Notes: generated by a model from the sequence alone, not told the origin. A stretch of 64,000 nt of DNA from Leisingera sp. NJS204 (GCF_004123675.1 NZ_CP035417.1:1541501-1605500), one strand, 5' to 3'. Shown: positions 44,400-52,649, counted from the stretch's first letter. A program made the numbers and translations.

Positions 44400-44603
44400 T
44401 GTAGCGGGTGTAGCGGGACTGTAGCGGGACACTTCGCGTTGCAGTGCGGGACACTTCCCGTTGCAGCAACTCATTTTTGCGAATTCCCTGATTTTTAGCC
44501 CTAAAACCGCCGTTTATCCAGTCCGGAAATCCGCCGGTCCCGCGATTTGACGCCAGGATTTTGGGACACTTCCCATTGCAGTACGGGACACTTCCCGTTG
44601 CAA
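44400..44603. repeat. Transposase-site-like repeats at predicted right end of Mu-like prophage
   Basis: Four direct repeats of consensus CGGGACACTTCCCGTTGCAG lie at 44425-44444, 44447-44466, 44562-44581 and 44584-44603: two tandem pairs, each with 22-bp spacing, 115 bp apart. A degenerate lead (TGTAGCGGGTGTAGCGGGAC) starts at 44400. Mu-type phages carry 22-bp transposase sites at both ends and end in 5'-TG, so I place the prophage end at about 44400. The other end lies outside the window, so the 5-bp target duplication could not be tested. Confidence 0.65.
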
Positions 44604-44630
44604 TACCCGGCAATCCGCCGCCCGAACCGT

Positions 44631-44650
44631 AAAAAAACGCCGGGCGGCGG
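44631..44650 (-). terminator. Terminator after the ABC-GNAT gene
   Basis: Minus-strand short GC stem (CGCC / GGCG) followed by seven T, 58 nt behind the ABC-GNAT stop and just before the end repeats. Confidence 0.6.
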
Positions 44651-44707
44651 AGGGTTTTAAAGGGTGCTTAAAGGGGGGCTTTATGGTTTTTGAAGGTTCG
44701 AGGCGCC

Positions 44708-45793
44708 TCAACAGCCCTCAATGTAGCGAAACCCCTGCAGCGCCCGAAGGTGGCCCGCCATTCGGGTCATGATGCGGTTGCAATCAATCTTCGCCTTCCC
44801 GCCGTAGAGTGAAGCGGAAACCTGGTGCCAATGCGGGTGCTTTCTGAAGGACGCAATCAGCCCCGGATGGCTCGTATTGACCAAGGTTGGCATTGGCCGG
44901 TCATACCGGTTCTGCCCCCTGCGCCAAAGTGCTGCGACCTCAGACACAAACCGCAGCCCCAGGCCCAGGCCTTGCCACTCAGGCATGATCACAATCCGGC
45001 AGGCCTTAGCTTCAGATAGTCCAGGCCTCGGGGAAAAGCAGACGTGGGCGACGGGTTCAGCATTGACGAACCCGACGTAGTAGTCTGCCGCAATCGGCCG
45101 GTTGGCTTTCAAGTAGTGATGCGGCTCAAACAGGGGCCAGTAGGAACCGTCGGTCTTGTGAATGTCCATTGCGATGCTTGGCGGCCGTCGAAGACGCCTC
45201 CATTTAAGCTCGGCACTACGCGTATCAATCACCCAGTCAGGCTGCAGCCACTTGGCTACGTCGTCGTGGCAAGTGATGCCGACGAATTGGCCGGTGCCCC
45301 GCCGCCAGGCTTTGGATAAGGCGGCGGCGCCGATTCTGGCAACCTGCCGGTCGATTGTTGACGTGAATTCATCCACGACGGCCAGGGCGGGGCGCTCGCA
45401 CAGCAGCCGGGCCAGATTGGCGCGGAACTGTTCCCCGTTGGAAAGGTGCCGCCAGGGCCGCAGCCAGCTCGGCACACTGCCCAAGCCTACAGCGGCGAGC
45501 GCGCCCGTGACCTGGTCCATTTCGCTATCCGGGGCGATTGCATCAATGACGGCCGCATTGCCGGGCCATTTGGGGGCGGCGTCTGCGCCCCGGCCGAACA
45601 GCGCCCGGCCGAGAGAGGACTTGCCGGAACCGGACGGGCCAATGATCAGGCCGATCTGCCAGGGGCGGGCGCCCAGGTCGGCGTCCAGCTCAAAGCGGAA
45701 GTCGGCATCGCCCTCCACGTTGAACATGCTGGACACGCGGGCCGCGCGGTAGGTTTCGGGGATGGGGGATTTGTGGTGGATGGTGAGCCTCAT
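44708..45793 (-). CDS. ABC-ATPase/GNAT fusion protein in the phage mom position
   Basis: 361 residues from the ATG at 45793. Residues 1-200 are an ABC-type ATPase: Walker A GPSGSGKSS (52-60), signature LSNGEQ (117-122), Walker B ALAVVDE (136-142), switch His176 in GITCHDD. Residues about 215-345 look like a GNAT acyltransferase: DYYVGFVNAEPVAHVCFSPR, then motif A RIVIMPEWQGLGLGLRF with the acyl-CoA loop QGLGLG (274-279). No membrane helices, so not a transporter. In Mu the gene behind com is mom, a GNAT-fold enzyme that modifies adenine in phage DNA. I infer a DNA-modification or anti-restriction role, with the ATPase as motor or loader. The start codon overlaps the stop of the preceding gene and lies in a hairpin loop. 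Confidence 0.8.
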   Translation of the reverse strand: MRLTIHHKSPIPETYRAARVSSMFNVEGDADFRFELDADLGARPWQIGLIIGPSGSGKSSLGRALFGRGADAAPKWPGNAAVIDAIAPDSEMDQVTGALAAVGLGSVPSWLRPWRHLSNGEQFRANLARLLCERPALAVVDEFTSTIDRQVARIGAAALSKAWRRGTGQFVGITCHDDVAKWLQPDWVIDTRSAELKWRRLRRPPSIAMDIHKTDGSYWPLFEPHHYLKANRPIAADYYVGFVNAEPVAHVCFSPRPGLSEAKACRIVIMPEWQGLGLGLRFVSEVAALWRRGQNRYDRPMPTLVNTSHPGLIASFRKHPHWHQVSASLYGGKAKIDCNRIMTRMAGHLRALQGFRYIEGC

Positions 45794-45805
45794 GTGTTCA
45801 CCACC
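45778..45805 (-). promoter_or_regulatory. Hairpin enclosing the ABC-GNAT start codon
   Basis: On the minus strand TGGTGA and TCACCA pair perfectly around an 11-nt loop containing the ATG of the ABC-GNAT gene, and two further G-C pairs extend the stem past a one-base bulge. In Mu a similar structure hides the mom start until Com binds. By analogy this is a candidate Com-controlled switch. Confidence 0.5.
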
Positions 45806-45972
45806 TTGCACTTGCGCCCCTGGGCCTTCAGCTCCTCAAAGAGCGCTTTCTGGGCCGGTTCGTCCGGCACCAGGACAATAACGCCGAACTGGCGCTTATA
45901 GCGGTTCCCTTTCGGTTTCCCGTGGGTTCCTGGCGGCAGCGGGGGTAGATTGATCTCGGACGACTTGGGCAT
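45790..45972 (-). CDS. 60-residue phage accessory protein
   Basis: 60 residues from the ATG behind AAGGAAGG. The N-terminus is Pro/Lys-rich (PPLPPGTHGKPKGNRYKR); the C-terminal half reads QFGVIVLVPDEPAQKALFEE and LKAQGRKCKVVNT. I recall the same pattern (Gly-Val-Ile-Val, acidic, then K-V-V-x-T end) in small proteins of phages and parB-like loci, without a known function. Its 5' part overlaps the 3' end of com by 77 nt in another frame, and its stop overlaps the ABC-GNAT start (ATGA), so com, this gene and ABC-GNAT form one coupled cassette. Confidence 0.7.
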   Translation of the reverse strand: MPKSSEINLPPLPPGTHGKPKGNRYKRQFGVIVLVPDEPAQKALFEELKAQGRKCKVVNT

Positions 45973-46159
45973 TCTGCCCTTCCTTTCCATCGCGCTCATT
46001 GGATTGAACCGGGCGCTTTGGTGAAGGGCTCTGCGGCCTCAGGGAATTATGTGCCTTGCATCTTGGGCACTTGATGGCGAGCGTGCCGCTGAGGGCGCCA
46101 GGCTCGATTTTAAATAACAATCTGCGGCATTCACCGCAACGCTGGTCTTGCAGCTTCAA
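45896..46159 (-). CDS. com: Com-like zinc-finger translational activator
   Basis: 87 residues; TTG start behind GGAG with 9-nt spacing. One four-Cys zinc ribbon: Cys8-x-x-Cys11 (RCGECRRLLFKIE) and Cys31-x-x-Cys34 (IKCPRCKAHNSLRP), the spacing and wording of phage Mu Com, an RNA-binding protein that opens the mom translation start. The C-terminal 45 residues are hydrophilic and disordered-looking (KRPVQSNERDGKEGQ). It heads the cassette that ends in ABC-GNAT, as com precedes mom in Mu. Expression is probably late, from its own promoter in the 150 bp upstream, since strong hairpins separate it from the tail operon. Confidence 0.85.
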   Translation of the reverse strand: MKLQDQRCGECRRLLFKIEPGALSGTLAIKCPRCKAHNSLRPQSPSPKRPVQSNERDGKEGQNAQVVRDQSTPAAARNPRETEREPL

Positions 46160-46258
46160 GTGGAATCACTCCAAAGAGGCCGGGTCCTCGAGGACAGGGA
46201 GCGGCCAGGAGTTTGTAGTGGTCGGCGGGGTCAGGTGTGAGAACTATGGCCCCGTGTT

Positions 46259-46300
46259 AAGGGGTGGTGATACACCCCTTGGCCTCCCGTTACCGGGAGG
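46259..46300 (-). terminator. Double hairpin ending the tail operon
   Basis: Minus strand, 10 nt after the last tail gene: hairpin CCTCCCG / CGGGAGG with a 4-nt loop, then AAGGGGTG / CACCCCTT with a 6-nt loop. There is no long U-run, so termination may be Rho-assisted; it separates the tail genes from the com cassette. Confidence 0.65.
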
Positions 46301-46309
46301 CGGGTTGTT

Positions 46310-46732
46310 TCAGGTTTCAGCCGCAGGGGCTGCCGGAGCGGCGGTAAATGCGGCCGACACATCAAACCCGGCCAGCTCCGCATCGTTGAGTGCGGTGATC
46401 TGCGCCTCCACGGCTTCTTCCGCATCAAAGCAACCCTGCACATGGGCTGCGACGGCGGCGGTGATCTGCTCCAGATCTGCGCGCGTCAGCTTGATCCAGC
46501 CATCGGGGGCCTTCCAGGAGAACGGCTCGCTTTTGATGCCCAGTTGCAGAGCGCTCAAGGCTTCGGTGAGGTCGGCGCGGGTTGTGCGGTCTGTGCGGGC
46601 GTGGAAGCCGCTGGGCAGGGTGATGCCGCCGTTTTGGATCTTCCACCGGGTGTCGGCCAGATCGGCCAGGAGTGCCGTGCGGGCCGCCGCTGCGACCTGC
46701 TCGGAGGTGGTGATTTTCAGGGAAAACGTCAT
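46310..46732 (-). CDS. DUF4376-like phage tail protein
   Basis: 140 residues. Begins with a short beta strand (MTFSLKITTSEQVAAAART) and carries the DUF4376 pattern: DTRWKIQNGGITLPSGFHAR, then ADLTEALSALQLGIKSEPFS, KAPDGWIKLTRADLEQITAA. Such proteins are usually next to tail fibre genes and are thought to assist fibre assembly or be fused to fibres. An Ala-rich C-terminus (FTAAPAAPAAET). It overlaps the upstream gene by 4 nt (ATGA). Confidence 0.75.
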   Translation of the reverse strand: MTFSLKITTSEQVAAAARTALLADLADTRWKIQNGGITLPSGFHARTDRTTRADLTEALSALQLGIKSEPFSWKAPDGWIKLTRADLEQITAAVAAHVQGCFDAEEAVEAQITALNDAELAGFDVSAAFTAAPAAPAAET

Positions 46733-47061
46733 GCTGCTGCCTCGCTGGCCAGGGGTTTGCGGACAATCGGGTCAGGCACCTCTCCGATGATGACCATGAA
46801 CACAGGCTGGACAGCGGGCTGATCCGGCTCTGCGGTTGCGTCTGAATAGATCCAGCGCAGTTGCACACGCAGCCCGCCATCGATCCGCTCGATGCGTCCT
46901 ATGAAAGGGTGGTTGTCGCCCCCCGGTTCGGCAAAGCCGCCATCAGGCACGGCGGAAAGGTCATAGGGCACGCCGTCCACAGTGATCACATCGCCGTTTA
47001 CGCTGGCGCTTGTTTCAGGCTGGCCGGGCAGACCGGCGACACAGATGCAGATTACTTTCAT
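46729..47061 (-). CDS. Small phage protein in the fibre region
   Basis: 110 residues from the ATG with AAAGGAG before it. Beta-rich and without known motif: MKVICICVAGLPGQPETSAS, GDVITVDGVPYDLSAVPDGG, RIERIDGGLRVQLRWIYSDA. The stretch VDGVPYDLSAVPDGG is seen in tail-fibre-adjacent proteins. Probably a fibre-associated or chaperone protein; the exact role is unknown. Between the fibre gene and the DUF4376-like gene. Confidence 0.6.
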   Translation of the reverse strand: MKVICICVAGLPGQPETSASVNGDVITVDGVPYDLSAVPDGGFAEPGGDNHPFIGRIERIDGGLRVQLRWIYSDATAEPDQPAVQPVFMVIIGEVPDPIVRKPLASEAAA

Positions 47062-47072
47062 GATGATCTCCT

Positions 47073-48134
47073 TTAATACCAGCGGCCGATTGCGATCAGG
47101 CTGACGGCACCGCCAACACGCGCACCGCTGGTGTTCCAATGGTTAAAATCGACGTTTGAATTTGTGGGCGGGCGTGCTGAAACAAAGCTGGCGTCCGAAC
47201 TCGTCCGGCCTGCGCCGGCCACGACAAGACCAGAGGCCGTTGCGAACACAGCCGGGAAGGTCCAGGTGCTGTCCGCAGAAGTGCCGGGCGCAACGGTATC
47301 GGTGCAGATCTGCGTGCCGTCAGCAAAGCGCACATACTCGCCATTGGTATTACTGCCGCGCTCGGGGTCCATCCGCCGCCAAGTCCCGAAGGAGACCGGA
47401 CCCGCCCCGTCCTGAACGCGGATCCACATCTCGCCGTTGTTGCCGAACGCAATCTGAACCATGCCACCGGCAGCGCTGCTGGGGATCCGGTTCAGATGCA
47501 TCAGTACGCCCGCGGTGCTGGGCGCATCGGTGTGCGTGCTGGCATACCGGTAAAGGCCGGTGACAGTGATCGCGGAAAGCTCTGTGCCCGCAGCCGAGTT
47601 TGCCGATCCGTTCGCGGCATCGTGCCCCCAGCCGAAAGCCCCGGCCGTCAACAGCTTTCCAATTGCCGCATCAAGCCAATGGTCCTGCACCGCCGCGCCG
47701 CTGGCAGCACCTTCCTTGAGGCGGAGCTGCCAGTCACCCCCGGCTTTCAGCGCCACCTCATTGCTGGACGGCCAGCCGAGGCCGGTGTCTTCATCGCCCA
47801 GCTTGACCACATCGGTGCTGAACTTGCCCTGTCCGGGGCCGTCCGCAACGGCTTGAAACGTGCCGGCCAGCGCCTGCACGCTGGCCACCACATCATGCGC
47901 CAGCGACATAGTGGGGAACAGCGCATAGATCTGCCCGGCCGCCGTTGCGCCCTGGTACACAGGGGTGATTGTCAAAACCGTGCCGCTGCTGACCGCCAGT
48001 ACCTCGTAGACCCGCCCGTCCGGGCCGACAAAGCCCCAGCCCGCCTGCGCGCTGCCAAAGAAGCTGGTGCCGGTTCCGGTGACGATTGCGCTGCCGTTCA
48101 CAACGCTGACTGTTCCTGCCTTTGGCCATGCCAT
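47073..48134 (-). CDS. Phage tail fibre-like protein
   Basis: 353 residues. The N-terminus MAWPKAGTVSVVNGSAIVTG with FVGPDGRVYEVLAVSSGTVL is an OB-like attachment module common in short fibres of siphophages. The centre is a linker, then a beta-rich part (LYRYASTHTDAPSTAGVLMH, EMWIRVQDGAGPVSFGTWRR) like the stem repeats of fibres, and a C-terminal tip (FNHWNTSGARVGGAVSLIAI). It should bind host surface structures. Directly downstream of the tail tip gene (13 nt). Confidence 0.78.
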   Translation of the reverse strand: MAWPKAGTVSVVNGSAIVTGTGTSFFGSAQAGWGFVGPDGRVYEVLAVSSGTVLTITPVYQGATAAGQIYALFPTMSLAHDVVASVQALAGTFQAVADGPGQGKFSTDVVKLGDEDTGLGWPSSNEVALKAGGDWQLRLKEGAASGAAVQDHWLDAAIGKLLTAGAFGWGHDAANGSANSAAGTELSAITVTGLYRYASTHTDAPSTAGVLMHLNRIPSSAAGGMVQIAFGNNGEMWIRVQDGAGPVSFGTWRRMDPERGSNTNGEYVRFADGTQICTDTVAPGTSADSTWTFPAVFATASGLVVAGAGRTSSDASFVSARPPTNSNVDFNHWNTSGARVGGAVSLIAIGRWY

Positions 48135-48147
48135 AGGGCTGCTCTCC

Positions 48148-51100
48148 TTATGTTACCTGGAACACTGTCCATTCGATTTTCGGGTTGTTGAAATAGACGC
48201 CGCCCTGGGCCTCCAGATCGATTGCGAGGAACACCCGCTGATCGCTGCCGCTGGCCCAATGCGGATCCACCAGGGCGGAAGGGTCCTTGCTCCAAGACGC
48301 TGCCGGAGCGGGGTTGGCGCCGCCGAAGCCATTCCAGCGCGCGCCGGGCTGGATCGATGTATTGAGCGTCCAGAATGTGTTGTTGGGGTCCATGCCGCCC
48401 GGTGCGGTGCCGGTGGTGGTGACCGATGCGGCAGCGGCCAGGGCAAACCGCTGCGCCTGCCAGACGTCCAGTTTTCCAACCCGGATGCCGGTATTCACAA
48501 AGGCCCAGCGGGCGCCGTTGCTGATTGCCCCCGTAGCCGTGAACGATCCCTGCGCCAGAACCATGGGCCGGGACAGAACCATCCCCGCCGCCTTGATCTG
48601 CCCGGTGTTAAAGTTGATCTTTATTCCGGCGGTTGGAATGCCGTTGCCGTCTTGCGCGTAATCGTCGCTCTTGATCACATCCGCGATTTCAGCGCGCCCG
48701 ATGGATGCCGCCCCAAGTGAGACGTTCTCCATGTAGACGTTCGCCGGATACACCCGGCCATTGATCGTGCGGTCCTCAGTATAGACCACAAACGGGCTGC
48801 GTTTCTGCGCGCCATCAGGTGAGACGATTGCAAACTTGTCCGCCTGAAACGCAATCTCGGATGCGGGTTCTCCTTCGTCATCCAGATCAGACCGCACCAC
48901 CATGCCCGCCACATGGCCGTTATTGTCGATGCGCAGGGTGTATTCCCCCATCACCCCGTCCACAGTCTGCATGGTCTGCTGAATGCTGGTGCTGTTGTCG
49001 CCAACATCCGATTGCAACTGAGTGATCGCCGTGGCCTGGCTGGACACATTCCCCTCGGCATCGCTGACGCGGGTGTCCAACTGGCTGAGGGCCGTGGCCT
49101 GTCCGGCAGCATTGCCCTCGGCATCATCCAGACGGCTGTCCAGGCTGATGAGGCTCTGGCCGTGGCTGGTGATCACGCTTTCCGCACTTGTGACCCGCGC
49201 ATCCAGTTGCGATTGCGCCGTGGCCTGGCCGGAAATACCCCCTTCCGCGTCGTCCAGGCGGGCTTCAAGGCTGATCAGGCTTTGACTGTGGCTGGTGATT
49301 GCACCTTCTGCGGTGCTGACACGGGTTGTCAGCGCGCTGGAAGCAGAGGCCTGGGCAGCAATGTCGCCATCCAGACGGACTTCCAAAGCATCAATGCTGC
49401 TGGCCAGTGCCGCATCGCCGCTGGCGCGCACCAGCTTTTCCGATTCAATCAGCGCCACGCTGTTTTCAATCGCCACACCAAGGCTTGCAGTGATGGCCGC
49501 TGTTGCGTTGCGGTCATCATCCACCCGCGCCCGGATATCCTGAGTGGCATAGGCAATCTGGGTTTTCAGGGCTTCGCGTTGCTCATAGGCCAGCAGCAAT
49601 TGCTCAAGGGTGGCAACATCCTGCAGCGCCATCTGATCATGCAGGGTCCGCACGTCGCTTACCGACTGGGTGATTGCCGGGCCGTCCAGAGTGCTGATCT
49701 GCACCTGCACCGAGGACAGGCGGCTTTCGGCGTCGTCAAAATCCGCCTGATCCACCTTCAGGGTGATGGCCTCTTGGGCGGCGTCGATATCCACTTCTGC
49801 CGAACTCAGGCGGGCGTCCATCCCGTCCACTTCGGTTTGCGTGGCCTTCAGGGCGATGGCCGCCTCCGCCGCGTCCAGATCTGCCTCAACCTGATTGATC
49901 CGCACCTGCAGGTCGCCCACCACAGGGATCTGACTGGGGTCCAGAACCGCATTGGATATCTGCTGATTGACCCAGGCTTGCGTGGCCGACAGCGTGATAG
50001 AGGCTTCCGCGGCAGACAGCCGGATTTCCGCCTCGCTGATCCGTTCGGCTTCCGCCTCCACGCCGTAGATCCGCACCGTGCCGGTGTCCGGGTCCTGATA
50101 GATCCCGGCATCGGCCATGCGCCCGTCGATTTCGGACAGCTTGGTCAGCATCCAAAGCACTTTGTCCCCGATGACCCCCAGCGCCTCTGCCGCATGGAAG
50201 CTCTGCACATCGCGGATTTCCAGATCCCGCTGCACCGCGCCTTCCAGCGGCGCGATCTTGTCCAGGACAAGCTGGTCATCCAGCGCGGCAGCGGCGGCAT
50301 TGGCATCATCGGAAATTGCCTGCCAGGTCTCATCTGCCAGCATGTCCGGCTGCAGCTTGAACGCGGGCGTGGTGACCGGCAGCCAGGCGGTCCACTTGGT
50401 GTCCCTGGTCTTTGAGATTGCCTTGGCGCGGGCCTCGTATTCGGTGCTGCCCTGCATCGGCTCCAGGCGGAAGGTGCCCAGCTCCAGATCGGCGGTGCTG
50501 GCGCTGAAGCGCTCGTCGTCGCCGTCCTTGACGCGGACCTGGAAAGAAACGCCATCCGCCGTGAAGGCAAGGGAAGGGGTCCAAACTGCCCGGATGCCTA
50601 CGCCGCGGATAATGCCGTTTGCGTCCTTGATCTCGATACCGGAGACGCCAAAGCCCGGCACCCCGGCGTCCTGGGTGACGATGGGCGCGGTGACCTGCGG
50701 CAGGCCCGGAGTTTCAAGCGCCAGGTCCGGATCAAAGTCGCTGTGATCCCACTCCCGCAGGCTGACAGAGACATTCAGCTTCAGCAGGTCAAAGGCCATC
50801 TCGGTGATGGTGAAGGTCTTGCTGCTGTAGCCGTACCAGGCGGACGTGAAGCGGGTCTTCAGCAGAGGCCGCAGATTGGAATACTCAGGCGGCAGCGGCA
50901 GCCGGTGTGTTCTGAAACGGCGGTTTTCCTTCAGCAGCGCATTGCCGATCTGGCGCGCTTGCGGGGTATTGAACACCATCGGCAGCTTCAGGTCGAACAC
51001 ACGCTCGCCGCCGTCTTCTGCTTCCCACTCCGGCTTGGTCAGGGTGATCGGGGCGGATGGGTTCCACAGTGCGTTCGGGGAAGGGTGCGTGATGGTGACG

Positions 51101-52248
51101 GCGTTGAACGCCTTTTCCAGACCGGGGAAGGGATCGTGCTTCCAGCCTTCAGAGACCAGCAGATCGTCTTCGGTCAGGTCGGCCGCATAGGTGTCAACAG
51201 ACCCCACCAGCGGATACCAATAGCCGCCCAGCTCGACAATCTCGGCATTTGCGGAGGCAAAGACCTCCTCAAGGAAATCAACCGGCGGTTCTTCAAAGCG
51301 GATCTCCATGCCGCCGCGGAACTGAGGCCGGTTGTTGTTGCCCACGCCCAGATCGCAGGCATCCAGTGCCGCCGCCCATTCGGTGTAAGGCATGTCCTCA
51401 GCCGGAAAGCCGCCGCCCCAGACAGAGCCGCAGGGCAGGGTGATGCCGCGCATGATGGTATAGGCCATGGCCATCAGGTTTTCGGTGGGCTGCCAGGTCG
51501 ATTGATCGTCCCAGCGCTGAGGCCCGTTGCCCCCGGCGGTGCTGTCCTGGCGCACATCATAAAAGCCCGGCCCGTCCAGTTCGAAGCGGACCTGCGGCCT
51601 GCCGTTCGGATACTGCTTGTCGCTGCGGTAAAAGGTCAGAACCGCGTAATTGAGGCCGGTCAGAATGTGATCGGTGGTCCAGGCCCGGTCGGGGTCCTCG
51701 CCATAGAGGTCGGCCAGGCGCGGATCCGCTGCCTGTTGGCTGCCGTCATAAAACCGGATCCAGCCGTATCCCCAGCCGTCATCCGCGACTTTGTTCAGGA
51801 TCTGGTAGCCGACGTTCGGGTCCCAGTCGGTGCCGATCTCCGAGTATTCGCCGTCGATGATCAGGCGGCGCAGGCTGGCGCCGGGGATATCGCCCAGCTC
51901 AATCACATGGGTGAGGTAAACGCGGTTGTCGCCGTGGCTGTTCTGATAGACCAGATGGCCTGCCGTGGCAAAGCGGCCGACAACAGAACCTTGCGGATCT
52001 GTCCCGCCGGTCGTGGTCGCCGAGGTCTGAATGCCGGGGCGGCGCTGCTTGCGCTTCTGGAACTTTTTCAGCAGCAGCGAAATGCCGGTGGATACCAGCG
52101 TCCGCAGGGCAAAGGCTGCGATTGCATTGGCGGCAACATAGGCCTTGAAGGCAGTGCCCAAGGCGACCAGAACTGCGCCGACACCGGCGGCTTCAGCGGG
52201 CTGGCACAGCACCAGCAGGAACAGCAGGGCATAAGACAGAAGCTTCAT
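48148..52248 (-). CDS. Tail tip attachment (host specificity) protein J-like
   Basis: 1366 residues. Starts with a signal-like hydrophobic segment (MKLLSYALLFLLVLCQPAEA) and a second one (AFALRTLVSTGISLLLKKFQ). Residues about 60-470 resemble the phage-tail/tip hub region of gpJ-like proteins (HVIELGDIPGASLRRLIIDG, FYRSDKQYPNGRPQVRFELD). Fibronectin-like part around 540-630. Residues about 700-1080 are a long coiled coil with near-identical repeats (LDSRLDDAEG, GQATALSQLDTRVSDAEG) reflected as DNA repeats at 49,020-49,330. The C-terminal 230 residues are a beta receptor-binding domain. It determines adsorption specificity. It overlaps the upstream gene by 4 nt. Confidence 0.82.
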   Translation of the reverse strand: MKLLSYALLFLLVLCQPAEAAGVGAVLVALGTAFKAYVAANAIAAFALRTLVSTGISLLLKKFQKRKQRRPGIQTSATTTGGTDPQGSVVGRFATAGHLVYQNSHGDNRVYLTHVIELGDIPGASLRRLIIDGEYSEIGTDWDPNVGYQILNKVADDGWGYGWIRFYDGSQQAADPRLADLYGEDPDRAWTTDHILTGLNYAVLTFYRSDKQYPNGRPQVRFELDGPGFYDVRQDSTAGGNGPQRWDDQSTWQPTENLMAMAYTIMRGITLPCGSVWGGGFPAEDMPYTEWAAALDACDLGVGNNNRPQFRGGMEIRFEEPPVDFLEEVFASANAEIVELGGYWYPLVGSVDTYAADLTEDDLLVSEGWKHDPFPGLEKAFNAVTITHPSPNALWNPSAPITLTKPEWEAEDGGERVFDLKLPMVFNTPQARQIGNALLKENRRFRTHRLPLPPEYSNLRPLLKTRFTSAWYGYSSKTFTITEMAFDLLKLNVSVSLREWDHSDFDPDLALETPGLPQVTAPIVTQDAGVPGFGVSGIEIKDANGIIRGVGIRAVWTPSLAFTADGVSFQVRVKDGDDERFSASTADLELGTFRLEPMQGSTEYEARAKAISKTRDTKWTAWLPVTTPAFKLQPDMLADETWQAISDDANAAAAALDDQLVLDKIAPLEGAVQRDLEIRDVQSFHAAEALGVIGDKVLWMLTKLSEIDGRMADAGIYQDPDTGTVRIYGVEAEAERISEAEIRLSAAEASITLSATQAWVNQQISNAVLDPSQIPVVGDLQVRINQVEADLDAAEAAIALKATQTEVDGMDARLSSAEVDIDAAQEAITLKVDQADFDDAESRLSSVQVQISTLDGPAITQSVSDVRTLHDQMALQDVATLEQLLLAYEQREALKTQIAYATQDIRARVDDDRNATAAITASLGVAIENSVALIESEKLVRASGDAALASSIDALEVRLDGDIAAQASASSALTTRVSTAEGAITSHSQSLISLEARLDDAEGGISGQATAQSQLDARVTSAESVITSHGQSLISLDSRLDDAEGNAAGQATALSQLDTRVSDAEGNVSSQATAITQLQSDVGDNSTSIQQTMQTVDGVMGEYTLRIDNNGHVAGMVVRSDLDDEGEPASEIAFQADKFAIVSPDGAQKRSPFVVYTEDRTINGRVYPANVYMENVSLGAASIGRAEIADVIKSDDYAQDGNGIPTAGIKINFNTGQIKAAGMVLSRPMVLAQGSFTATGAISNGARWAFVNTGIRVGKLDVWQAQRFALAAAASVTTTGTAPGGMDPNNTFWTLNTSIQPGARWNGFGGANPAPAASWSKDPSALVDPHWASGSDQRVFLAIDLEAQGGVYFNNPKIEWTVFQVT

Positions 52249-52649
52249 GGACGGAACACCCGTTCTGCGCGGTCCAAGTGGAGATAGTCCAGCTCTTTGA
52301 GGCCCAGAACATGGATCTGCGGGCCGCCGATGATCCCCAGTGCGGCGTGTCCGTCTTCGCGGAGCGCCGCGATATCGCCGGGCCGGGAACTGTCCCAGCC
52401 GTCGATTTCCATCAAGTGAGCGGCGGCAAGCCCGTCCAGATCCTGAAACCCGGCCTCCTTCAGCTTGGCGCGTCCTTCGTCCAGGCTGCGGTAGGTCCCG
52501 CGCCAGGCACTGGCCAGGTCAACGCCCGTGCAAGCCTTCACCCAGCCTGCCGCAAAGAAGGCGCAGTCAAACCGCGACGGCTTCAGCACGCGCTTGGCTG
52601 TCCGGATGCCGCTCAGATAATCCAGCAGGAGTTCCGCCCGGTTCTGCAT
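52245..52649 (-). CDS. DUF6950-like, NlpC/P60-type tail peptidase
   Basis: 134 residues. The position, between the distal tail proteins and the tip protein, is that of the tail cysteine peptidase in siphophages and gene transfer agents. Seen: FDCAFFAAGWVKACTGVDLA with the Cys nucleophile candidate in the F-D-C-A motif, ALREDGHAALGIIGGPQIHV with a His. Likely cuts peptidoglycan at DNA entry. The ATG overlaps the stop of the previous gene (TGATG). Confidence 0.7.
   Translation of the reverse strand: MQNRAELLLDYLSGIRTAKRVLKPSRFDCAFFAAGWVKACTGVDLASAWRGTYRSLDEGRAKLKEAGFQDLDGLAAAHLMEIDGWDSSRPGDIAALREDGHAALGIIGGPQIHVLGLKELDYLHLDRAERVFRP

Noticed and set aside
44425-44603. CRISPR-like repeat array
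   Set aside because: Only four 20-bp repeats in two abutting pairs with 2-bp gaps and one 95-bp gap; no spacers of constant length and no cas genes.
44514-44711. 65-codon ORF after the ABC-GNAT gene
   Set aside because: It starts with TTG, has no ribosome site and is largely the translation of the repeated transposase-site DNA (LQREVSRTA twice).
48913-50415. 500-codon plus-strand ORF opposite the tail tip gene
   Set aside because: Antisense shadow of the coiled-coil repeats; no ribosome site and all neighbouring phage genes are on the other strand.
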